64,000 nucleotides of DNA, taken from contig CM040121.1 in NCBI GenBank assembly GCA_022559845.1, forward strand, positions 570,016,140-570,080,139, in the 5' to 3' direction. Both the position numbers and the translations under genes were made by a program. The notes beneath the pieces are model-generated. The model did not search any database. It worked only from the letters and a program-made list of their open reading frames with translations, and was not told where the DNA came from. This document shows positions 11,884-19,868 of this stretch, piece by piece. Origin of the DNA: Amorphophallus konjac. Taxonomy: Eukaryota > Streptophyta > Magnoliopsida > Alismatales > Araceae. Within the stretch, counting starts at the first letter, position 1; each line of letters starts with the position of its first letter.

Positions 11884-11890
11884 TATAAAA
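11884..11890 (+). promoter_or_regulatory. TATA box of the Tat 5' LTR
   Basis: TATAAAA, with the identical box in the 3' LTR at 35764-35770. The inner chromovirus ends seven bases upstream, so this core promoter now sits next to chromovirus U5 instead of its own U3. Confidence 0.8.
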
Positions 11891-12489
11891 GACGCCCGTT
11901 TTCGACAGAAGAGGGGCATCCGACCAGAGGAGGAAGAAGAGAGGCAGTCGGACGCACACACACAGAAGAAAGGAGGAGAAGAGAGAAGGAAAGAAGGGGT
12001 CCCCCCGGCCTGAGCTCCGTCCGACGGCCATCGGGAAGAAACAAGAGTAAGAGAGAGAGAGCTTGTTGTATTGGGGGAGAGGGTTGGGAACGGTGGCCTA
12101 TGTCTTAGGCCCCAATGCTTTCTTCTGTCTTGTATCTCATTCCTCCTCTTGTTCTCTATCTTGGAGTCTTTTCCTTTTATCCATGGCCTCATTTGGGCAT
12201 TTTCTTTTGTAATATGCATGTAGGGATACGGTTCTTGGCATCCCACGAATAGAAACAATCGCCCTCCTTGGGGGCTTTTCATGTTATTTCTATTGGTTTG
12301 ATCCTCACTTCATAGTGCATGTAGTGTGTTACCCGTTTCCTCCGTTCCTTCGGTTTCTCTTGAGCCACCACATCAACGTGACGCCTCCCCTTCAAAGTCT
12401 GGCTTTGTGGGTCCTTCATTCATTTCCAATAACCCTTCCTCCTTTTCTGGGACAATCTGCAAGCCCACACACACTTGGCCCTTTTAATC

Positions 12490-12720
12490 CTTCAGCGATG
12501 CATCCCTTTGGCCCCCGAGCGGCACATCCACTCTGCCCTCAGCGACACATCCTCAGCCAGCCCTTAGCGGCACACCCCCAAGTGCCCTCAGCGGTACACC
12601 CCCAAGTGCCCTCAGCGGCACACCCCTTGAGCCTTCAGCGGCACACCCCTAGCTGGCCCCAGCGGTACACTCTTCTGGCCTTCAGTGGTACACCTGCTGG
12701 CCAAGCCCGAGCCCGTTGTT
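12490..12720 (+). repeat. Second CGGYACRCCC-type array in Tat LTR
   Basis: About ten copies of motifs such as CAGCGGCACACCCC and CAGCGGTACACC lie in the transcribed part of the LTR. They are repeated in the 3' LTR at about 36370-36600. Confidence 0.7.
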
Positions 12721-13144
12721 TTCCTTCGTGTTTTCCGAGGTTCTTTAAAGGTGTTGCTCTCCCGGGGGCCCACCTCCAGTTGTCGGGTTCCGCCACTCCA
12801 TGTGGGCGCGTTCCCTTTATCTCCCTTACGCCCTGGGTCAAGGGGAGATGCTGCCGAATTTTCTGTGAGGAATTAATAAACAATTAAAAGAGGCAAAAGG
12901 AAGCAATAAACAAGCAAGACAATTGACGAAACCTTCCAACTCATCAAACCACTGCCGGCATCACAACGGAAACCGAACCGAACTAATTAACTACCCGGCA
13001 GCCCGAATGCCCGGCCCGCAAGAAAATAGACCGAACCAAACGAAACAAAACAAGGGAAGAGTTTCATTTAAAACCACACAAAAGTTAAGATAAGAAGAAA
13101 AGAAAAGCCTTAAAACAAATAATCGAAAACTGATCGAGCCCCCG

Positions 13145-13450
13145 TTGGCCTTCAGCGGTACGCCCCATTGGCATTCAGCGACACGCTCCCCCTTGCCTTC
13201 AGCGGTACACCCCCTTTCAGCCCTCAGCGGTACGCCCCTTGTAACCTTCAACGGTACACTCCCTTGAGCTCCAGCGGTACGCTCCATTGGCCTTCAGCGG
13301 TACGCCCCTTTGGCCTCCAGCGGTACGCCCTCATTGGCCTTCAGCGGCACGCCCCCTTGCCCTTCAGCGGTACGCCCCTTTAGCCTCCCAGCGGCACGCT
13401 CTCTGCCCAGCGGTACGCTCCCGTTTTCCCCTTCACCGGCACACTACATC
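13145..13450 (+). repeat. Third CGGYACRCCC-type array in Tat LTR
   Basis: About fifteen copies, mostly CTTCAGCGGTACGCCCC, are spaced 20-30 bases apart. They are repeated in the 3' LTR at about 37025-37325. The array is followed by AT-rich DNA (13450-13660) with no recognisable gene. Confidence 0.75.
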
Positions 13451-14252
13451 TATGCACATATACAACCTGATAAGGGCATTAACAATAGCAAATAAATTAA
13501 TAAAAATTACGCTAATTAAAGGACTCCGAATGTGCAATATTAATCACAATAAAAGGGGCGTGAGGGGTAATAAAAAAGGGGTAAATAACAAACAAGTGAC
13601 AATAATAAGAATAATCATGAATAAAAGAAGAGAAATCATCCCGGACAAATGCACTAATAAACGGTAAACATCTAATCAGAAATCCCAAAAGATGCAACCG
13701 ATAAGACCCCAGATAAAAGACGCTAAGGCCTGTACTGCAGCCCCCGTCTCTCCCCGTGACCCGGGGTAGAAGGAACAACAATGCCGCCCTTTCAGGTCGA
13801 ACTCGAGTCTCGGAAATTACCCCGATATGGCCAGGCTTCGATCTAACCGCGGGCCAACATCGCAACCGGTCCAGATTTGCTTTCTCGTTCCGAAAGCCTT
13901 CCGAGCAACCATTGAAATTGCCGCACACTCGGCATACGTTTGAACGGATTCGTCCCGGTTTCCCCGTCGCGTTTCCATTACGGACCCGTGTCCGAACATG
14001 AAAAGGTGCTCGAGGGACCGACATGGCCGACGGTTTAGGGCATTGATACAACCTTCAGTGTGATCTATCCCTATCTCTCTCGCACAGTTAGTATTATCCT
14101 TTTCGGCCGCGGGGCCCCTAATTTCGGCAATTAATCAAGGGTGTTCCCTCTTATGAGGGATGTAAATGACGTCGCGACCTTCATGGCGCGGCGGGATTCG
14201 GTCTCGACACGAACCACACATTCGTCTGACGAAGTCAGATCGAGCGCACCAT

Positions 14253-14292
14253 GGGCTCTTCGGAGCCCGAATAAATTGTCACTCCGGTGACT
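14253..14292 (+). promoter_or_regulatory. Tandem UNCG-loop hairpins near the LTR 3' end
   Basis: GGGCTC-TTCG-GAGCCC is followed about ten bases later by GTCAC-TCCG-GTGAC. Both would form stable RNA hairpins with UNCG tetraloops. The 3' LTR keeps them with one loop change (TTTG), and the reverse copy at about 63657-63698 has TTCG in both. They lie about 70 bases before the primer site, in U5 of the genomic RNA. Confidence 0.6.
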
Positions 14293-14365
14293 GGCACGCC
14301 CACGCACTTAATAAACCAACGATCGCGCGGAGATAATTGTTAAACGAAAAGTGCGTCCACAACTC

Positions 14366-14384
14366 TGGCACGCCCGGTGGGACC
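14366..14384 (+). promoter_or_regulatory. Putative primer binding site of the Tat element
   Basis: TGGCACGCCCGGTGGGACC begins four bases after the LTR end. It starts with TGG, as expected for pairing with a tRNA CCA end. The same sequence is present in reverse at 63563-63581. I cannot assign the tRNA with confidence. Confidence 0.75.
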
Positions 14385-14491
14385 AATCCACCCTTCATCT
14401 CTTTGCCGAAACTAGGGGTCCCGCGGCCCCCATCTTGTAATACTGATTGTGCTACTTTCTTAAATGCAGAAAAAGAAGAGGAAGCAACAGC

Positions 14492-15937
14492 ATGGAGCCG
14501 ACAATGGCTGTTGTCTGCAGCCCTGAGGTTGTGGAGAATCACGTGCGGGGTGGCTACCTGGCGGTACCCCTCGCTTTCGGGAGTTTCCCTCCCACTGTGG
14601 GCTTCCCCAACTTCTTGGGGGTGGCCTTCGCCGAGATCCTCGACGTGGAGACATCCGAGGACGCCCAGATCAACGCCCCCGCCCCGGGGGCCACTGAAGC
14701 TGCTGCCGGCCAAGGTGTGGCCAAGAACAATACCAGCGTCCCGACAACGACGCTGAGTTGCAACGTGCACCATGTGCACCAAACCACCGGCCCATCCCAC
14801 CACGGGTCGGCATCCCACCGAAGGAGGCTTCGGAGGAGCAGCACTGCCGCCGGCTCAGCGCGTCGCATGTCCAACTCCGGAAAGTCCATGACGGTTGGGG
14901 CCCTCCGAGTCCGCCTAGACGGGCAGAGGTCCCAGGTGACGCCAGACCGTGTCGTCCCGACCGTCCCAGTCCGCAAATCCTTTCAAGGCCTGGAGAAATT
15001 GAAAGGGAAGATGACTCCCGCTGTTGTGGCCACCCCACCAAAGATTGCACCGGCTCACAGGCTGGCCAAACTGAAGCAAGTCTGGGTACCCAAGGAGGCC
15101 CAGCCCGCTGCACCCGCCCAGGCAGGGCCCAACACTTTCCGCCCGAGGAGGGCCCGAAGAGATGACAGGGTCGAGGTGATGACCCCAACTCTTCGACCAG
15201 CACCCGTCATCCCGGTGCCGCCTGAGAATGCTCACCGCCGTCGCCGGGGGCACCGACACAACGCCGCCCGCCCGGCACTCAGGGCTTACTCTCCCCCTAC
15301 TGCTGTCATCGACGCGCAACCACAGGCCGCTCTCCCCGACCAGGAGTGGGAAGGGATCGAGCAGGCCATGAGGAACTATCTCCGAGGCCCGGGTAGCACC
15401 CCCGCTGGCCGCCAGAGACTACTGGGGGCAATGACCTCCGCCTTCCAAGAAGAAAGGGGGGAACCTGCACCTAGTATGGAGTCGAGGACCCACCCGGAGG
15501 AGCCGCGCCAGTCCCCTGCACGGGAGGAAGCGCCGCCCCGACGGTCGGTTTTTGACAGGCTGACATTCCCAGGAGGACCGTCCCGAAGGGCGTCAAGAAG
15601 AAACAAGAATAAGAAATGGAAGACATTCACCTGCAATATGGCAGGAGTCCATGGTCGGTATGGGGCCTTACCCACCGACCCGGAAGAATTGGCTAGAATG
15701 GCCGCCAGGCCGGGACCCCTTACCAGAAGGAGGAGAGCGGCAGGCGGCACGACACCCACGGCCGCCGAAGGAACTTTACCCGAAGAGCCCCTTGCGGCCC
15801 TCACGGCCAATGTGGTTACTACCGGCGACACGAGTGGCGGACCCTCGACATCATCCGAGGACGCCCCGGCTGAAGAAACAGGCGGCATGCCCAGTCTCCC
15901 CACAGCTGACCCAGCAATGCTGCTCATGATGCAATGA
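14492..15937 (+). CDS. Tat upstream ORF / Gag N-terminal region
   Basis: The ATG at 14492 is conserved in the reverse copy (ATG at 63439), and the two proteins align from the first residue, so I choose it over the non-ATG extension. The protein is 481 residues, basic, and rich in Pro, Ala and Arg. It contains SVFDRL, a motif seen in the N-terminal Gag region of Tat elements. No catalytic motif is visible. After the TGA at 15935-15937 the same frame continues with Gag-like sequence broken by TAG at 15968 and 16046, while the capsid ORF is in another frame. This may therefore be the first part of one long Gag. Alternatively it matches the extra ORF1 known upstream of gag in Ogre elements. Confidence 0.7.
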   Translation: MEPTMAVVCSPEVVENHVRGGYLAVPLAFGSFPPTVGFPNFLGVAFAEILDVETSEDAQINAPAPGATEAAAGQGVAKNNTSVPTTTLSCNVHHVHQTTGPSHHGSASHRRRLRRSSTAAGSARRMSNSGKSMTVGALRVRLDGQRSQVTPDRVVPTVPVRKSFQGLEKLKGKMTPAVVATPPKIAPAHRLAKLKQVWVPKEAQPAAPAQAGPNTFRPRRARRDDRVEVMTPTLRPAPVIPVPPENAHRRRRGHRHNAARPALRAYSPPTAVIDAQPQAALPDQEWEGIEQAMRNYLRGPGSTPAGRQRLLGAMTSAFQEERGEPAPSMESRTHPEEPRQSPAREEAPPRRSVFDRLTFPGGPSRRASRRNKNKKWKTFTCNMAGVHGRYGALPTDPEELARMAARPGPLTRRRRAAGGTTPTAAEGTLPEEPLAALTANVVTTGDTSGGPSTSSEDAPAEETGGMPSLPTADPAMLLMMQ

Positions 15938-16163
15938 TTCCAGCAGGAAATCGAGTCACTTAAAAAGTAGTTGAATGAGCGAAACACACCACCCCCAATG
16001 TCCTGGCAGACCGAGGCCATACCCGAGGTACCCAGGGACAGGGGGTAGTCTTCCGAGGCAGCTCTTCCGGCAACCCTCGATCCCCTCGGGGGCACGCCCC
16101 CGCAGCAAGCACATTGCACAGCGGTGACCCCGCCACAGGCTCCGCTTTCACAAGGGTCCCCCC

Positions 16164-18041
16164 ATGGCCCCCCGAGCGACCATGGTAGTCACCCCGAGCG
16201 CACAGCCCGCTCATTTCTACCCGAGCCCGGTCGACCCGGCGGCAGTCAGCCGGTTGATGCTTGAGCAGATGATAGACATGAAGTTGGCCGAAAGGGGCGA
16301 TGGGGATCAGACGCCTTTCGACGTCTACCGAGTACCCTACCCGGCTCAGTATGCTGCCTGGAAGTTGCCGGATGGCGTCACCAAGCCGCCGAAATTTGAA
16401 AAGTTCAATGGGCAAGGATCTCCCAGAGAGCATATTGCCTATTACGTGAACGTCATGGGAGACCTGGCTGCTGATGAGACCTACCTCCTGAAGTTCTTCG
16501 GTTCAACACTCACCGGGCTTGCCTTTGAATGGTACTCCGGCTTGTCGCCCGGGTCGGTGGCCGATTGGCCCGACATGCAGAAGAAGTTCAAGGAAAGATT
16601 CTACGTGGCCGAGAGAGAAATTACTATGACTGAACTCTACGCCACAAGACAGAAGAATGATGAGTCGGCCCTCGACTACATCAAAAGATGGAGGAACCTT
16701 AGTATGAGGTGCAAACGCCCCCCACATCAGGAGGACGCAGTTCAGATCTGCAAGCAAAACTTAAAGAAAGAAATCCTAGAAAGAATGATCGGCACTGAGG
16801 TCAAGACATTTGACCATCTGAATAATGTGGTTGCGGAGATCGAGGCATTCTTGGCCCGATACTCCTCCACCCCAGCCATGTCAAGCCAGAGGGCCAGGCA
16901 GGCGGAGAAGAAGCCGGCTCCCCCGGAGGTGCATGCACTAGACTTCCAGGCTTTTGAAAAGCAGAAGGAGAAAGCCAAGGGAGCGGCTAACCCTCCGCCG
17001 CCCAGAACCACAGAGCGGCGGGAAGGCCCCTCGCTAAGGGAGAAGATGAGAAACAAGCTATATTCCTTCTCTCGAGACAAATCCAAGCTCCTGTTTGAGT
17101 GGGCAACTAGCTACAATAAGATCACACTGCCCGAGCCGAAAAGGTCGGGCGACTTGAAGAAGAAGGATGACCCGCGCTTCTGCATGTACCATCGGGTGCT
17201 CGGGCATACCATTGAAGACTGCTACGTCTTCAAGGACGTTATTGAGTCCTTGATCAGGGACGGGGAGCTCGACATGGGGGAGCATAAAGTGGACCCCCCG
17301 CAGCCACACGAGCTGCCCAGCATAGCCTCCTCCGTCAATATGATCTCATTATATCAGGAGTTGCCAGAAGAATGGGCGGAAGCCTGTGCCCGTGCCACTT
17401 ATGAGACCTTCATCATGGCCCCAGCTCAAGACCAAGAAGGGTGGCAGACTATACCCAGAAGAACTAGAAAGACGCGCGCCTCTCGACCTACCCCAGGAAT
17501 TCACTCAAGGATAGCAGCACCCCTGCCTGCACCGCCCCCGGCAAACCCGGTTTGCCACGACACGGCCCCTCAGCTGGTCATGAGGCGGCCCACTCACAAC
17601 AAGAAGAGCTCTGCCCCGTTGCGGATGTACAAGAAGACTAGCCCCGCGATTGAAAGACTCCAGGCTATTATTGATGGGCTTGAAGATTATGAGCAGCCCA
17701 AAATCCAGCCCGTCGAGCTAAAACAATATGTTCCCTGGGAGGAGTTCGAGTCACTCGAGCTGGCTCCAGGAACAGAAGCTGACGCAGATAAAGAGCTTCC
17801 CCTGTGGGGTGAACCTATTCGGGAGCAGCCATCCGCCGCGGCGGGCAAGAAGAAGAAGAAGAGAAGAACCAGGGGCAAGAATAAAAAGGAGGTCGTCTTC
17901 GCCTGCAACACTCTCTCGGCGTTGTTCGACACCTCTCTCTCCCTGGAAGAGAAAGAAGAAGAGCCACCCCGTGAGCCGGTAGAGGTGAGTCAAGCTGAGG
18001 CATCCACCTCCCAGCACGCCACCAGGTCAGGGAGGAAATGA
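16164..18041 (+). CDS. Tat Gag (capsid and zinc-finger region)
   Basis: Structural protein of the virus-like particle. Residues about 75-235 form the retrotransposon Gag domain (KFEKFNGQGSPREHI, FEWYSGLSPGSV, then FKERFY and SALDYIKRWRNL). A CX3HX5HX4C-type finger (CMYHRVLGHTIEDC) is at about residues 341-354. A basic, Lys/Arg-rich tail follows. The first ATG is used; the true start may lie upstream, because Gag-like sequence exists in other frames from 15938. It ends with TGA at 18039-18041, and the protease ORF continues in the same frame 30 bases later. The stop could be a decay mutation or a gag/pol boundary. Confidence 0.85.
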   Translation: MAPRATMVVTPSAQPAHFYPSPVDPAAVSRLMLEQMIDMKLAERGDGDQTPFDVYRVPYPAQYAAWKLPDGVTKPPKFEKFNGQGSPREHIAYYVNVMGDLAADETYLLKFFGSTLTGLAFEWYSGLSPGSVADWPDMQKKFKERFYVAEREITMTELYATRQKNDESALDYIKRWRNLSMRCKRPPHQEDAVQICKQNLKKEILERMIGTEVKTFDHLNNVVAEIEAFLARYSSTPAMSSQRARQAEKKPAPPEVHALDFQAFEKQKEKAKGAANPPPPRTTERREGPSLREKMRNKLYSFSRDKSKLLFEWATSYNKITLPEPKRSGDLKKKDDPRFCMYHRVLGHTIEDCYVFKDVIESLIRDGELDMGEHKVDPPQPHELPSIASSVNMISLYQELPEEWAEACARATYETFIMAPAQDQEGWQTIPRRTRKTRASRPTPGIHSRIAAPLPAPPPANPVCHDTAPQLVMRRPTHNKKSSAPLRMYKKTSPAIERLQAIIDGLEDYEQPKIQPVELKQYVPWEEFESLELAPGTEADADKELPLWGEPIREQPSAAAGKKKKKRRTRGKNKKEVVFACNTLSALFDTSLSLEEKEEEPPREPVEVSQAEASTSQHATRSGRK

Positions 18042-18071
18042 GGGCGCTCTCCTCAGGGCAGCCTCAACATC

Positions 18072-19847
18072 ATGCTCAGGGGGGAACAACCATACCAGGT
18101 TCCCGAGCCCGAGGTCCGAGGCGCCGAGATCCCTCCTCCATCAGGCCTCTATCCCGGAGGCACCAAGAGTCAAAGCGCCCCGTCATTCGCCGAGTTCCTG
18201 TCCGCTCGAGCAGGAAGGCGGGTGCACCCCCAGGAGTCCGCTGCGACCAGTAAAGCAAGCATTCCTCAAGCTCTACCGGCTACAGTTCCTGCCCAGCCAG
18301 AAGAAGAATTCAACGGCATCCCAAACCTCGCCGAGTTCGTGCGAGAAACAGAAGAAGCCCAGCAGGCCCCGCCGGCTCAACAGGCCGCATCAGAGCTCAC
18401 AAAACAGGCATCCCCAGGGTTGGCACCCCAATCCCAGGATGAGGGCAGACGCAGCAAGCCCGAAGAGATGAAGCTGCTCAAGGTGCGAGCAGCCGAGCGA
18501 ATAGTCAGACACCTCAAGAAAATCTCGACCCGGTTCACGGTGTGGGAGATGCTGTCCTTGAATGAAGAAACACGGCAAGCCATCATCGCCGCACTCCAGA
18601 CGCCAGCACACCTTGAAGCCTGTTTGGCAGAACTATCACCTGAAGTAGCGGTGGCTTTCACAGAAGATGATATGCTCCTACCGACTTGCAGCCATAACAG
18701 GCCCCTCTACATGAAAGGGCAGCTAAACGGCCAGCCTATCAACAGGGTCTTGATCGACCCGGGGGCAGCAGTGAATATACTCCCGTACCGGGTATACCAG
18801 AAGCACTACTTTGACGTACACATGGTCGAAGTTAAAAATGTCAAGATTGCCGGCTTTAACCAGAAATGTGAGGTTCCCATGGGGGTCGCAGAGTTCAACG
18901 TGACCTTCGACGACTTCACCTCCAAAGTCCAGTTCCACGTCATCAACTCCAACACTTCCTACAAGGCGTTGCTTGGCCGGCCTTGGCTACACCATAATAG
19001 AGTGGTGCCCTCCACCCTGCATCAATGCATTAAATACTCCTGTGAGGGGAAGGAAGTCAGGATCTTCGCCGACCTCCACCCGTTCGAGGTGTTTGAGTGT
19101 CACTTGTCAGATGCTAATCTGTACTCGGAAGAGGCGAAGCAAGCTCCTCAAGCTGCCCGAGACAAGGGAAAGAAGAAAATGGGATCGGGAGGCTGGTTTC
19201 CTCCGCCGCCCCCAGGCTATGTGGCTCCCCCACATGTACCATTTATTGCACAAGAGGAAGGGGTATTTAGGGCATCCCCTCTCCCCATCTACCCCACACC
19301 GGGGGCACCCTGCCTCCTCGAAGACCTGCTAGAAGATGTCAGGGTCCCGTCAGGGATCGTCAAGCCGATAGCGGAAATTGAATGCCAAGCGGCTGAACAA
19401 CTGAGAACCTTCGAAGTACCTAACCCCGAAGGGCTCCCCACTATCTTTTATGTTGCCGGGGAAAAGCCAGTCAGGGAGGACGATGACTGCCGGTTCCCTG
19501 ACGAGTTGCACGACCTGCACGTCCCCATTATGGGACTTCCTCACATGACTGACCGGGCAGCCAGAATGGTCAGAAAGCAGAAGATCCCTCCTTACCAGCC
19601 CTCCAGCCGGAAGAAAATGTTTGAAAGAATGTGGAACCCGCCAAACCTGGATCGACGGTTGCTGAAAATCACCAAGCACCCCGGTCTGGGCTTTTCACTA
19701 GAAGATTACTACGAGGCTGATGTCATATCGGTCTCAACATGGCCCGGCGACGATCCCGCAGAAGCTGCAGATTCGCGGGAAACCCACCAAGACGCATGTC
19801 CCGGGGCCCCGGCCGAAGAGGCACAAGACGAAGAAATATTCCTGTAG
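18072..19847 (+). CDS. Tat aspartic protease region
   Basis: Processes the polyprotein. The catalytic motif is LIDPGAAVNILP at about residues 226-237, where most retropepsins have DS/TG. DPG variants are common in Tat elements (established, from memory). The conserved LLGRPWLH follows at about residue 300. The N-terminal 130 residues are Pro/Gln/Glu-rich and the C-terminal third has no known domain. It lies in the same frame as Gag upstream and RT downstream, ending at TAG 19845-19847. Confidence 0.85.
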   Translation: MLRGEQPYQVPEPEVRGAEIPPPSGLYPGGTKSQSAPSFAEFLSARAGRRVHPQESAATSKASIPQALPATVPAQPEEEFNGIPNLAEFVRETEEAQQAPPAQQAASELTKQASPGLAPQSQDEGRRSKPEEMKLLKVRAAERIVRHLKKISTRFTVWEMLSLNEETRQAIIAALQTPAHLEACLAELSPEVAVAFTEDDMLLPTCSHNRPLYMKGQLNGQPINRVLIDPGAAVNILPYRVYQKHYFDVHMVEVKNVKIAGFNQKCEVPMGVAEFNVTFDDFTSKVQFHVINSNTSYKALLGRPWLHHNRVVPSTLHQCIKYSCEGKEVRIFADLHPFEVFECHLSDANLYSEEAKQAPQAARDKGKKKMGSGGWFPPPPPGYVAPPHVPFIAQEEGVFRASPLPIYPTPGAPCLLEDLLEDVRVPSGIVKPIAEIECQAAEQLRTFEVPNPEGLPTIFYVAGEKPVREDDDCRFPDELHDLHVPIMGLPHMTDRAARMVRKQKIPPYQPSSRKKMFERMWNPPNLDRRLLKITKHPGLGFSLEDYYEADVISVSTWPGDDPAEAADSRETHQDACPGAPAEEAQDEEIFL

Positions 19848-19868
19848 AAGCCTCCCGGCCGCCGCTGT

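Larger units (their letters stand above)
3824..14361 (+). repeat. Tat 5' LTR, interrupted at 4738-11881
   Basis: It starts TGTGGACACC and ends GTCCACA. U3 carries a dense CGGYACRCCC array (about 4010-4560). The TATA box TATAAAA is at 11884-11890, directly after the inner insertion, so U3 is now 7.1 kb away from the core promoter. Two further motif arrays lie downstream of the TATA, at 12490-12720 and 13145-13450. The 3' LTR (34848-38241) shows the uninterrupted form. Confidence 0.93.

Noticed and set aside
13512..14051. 179-residue minus ORF, repeated at 37392-37931
   Set aside because: LTR sequence; no domain, and both copies exist because the LTR is duplicated.
14279..15319. Minus-strand ORFs opposite the Tat upstream ORF
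   Set aside because: Shadows of a GC-rich coding strand; the plus-strand frame is conserved in the second copy with the same start.
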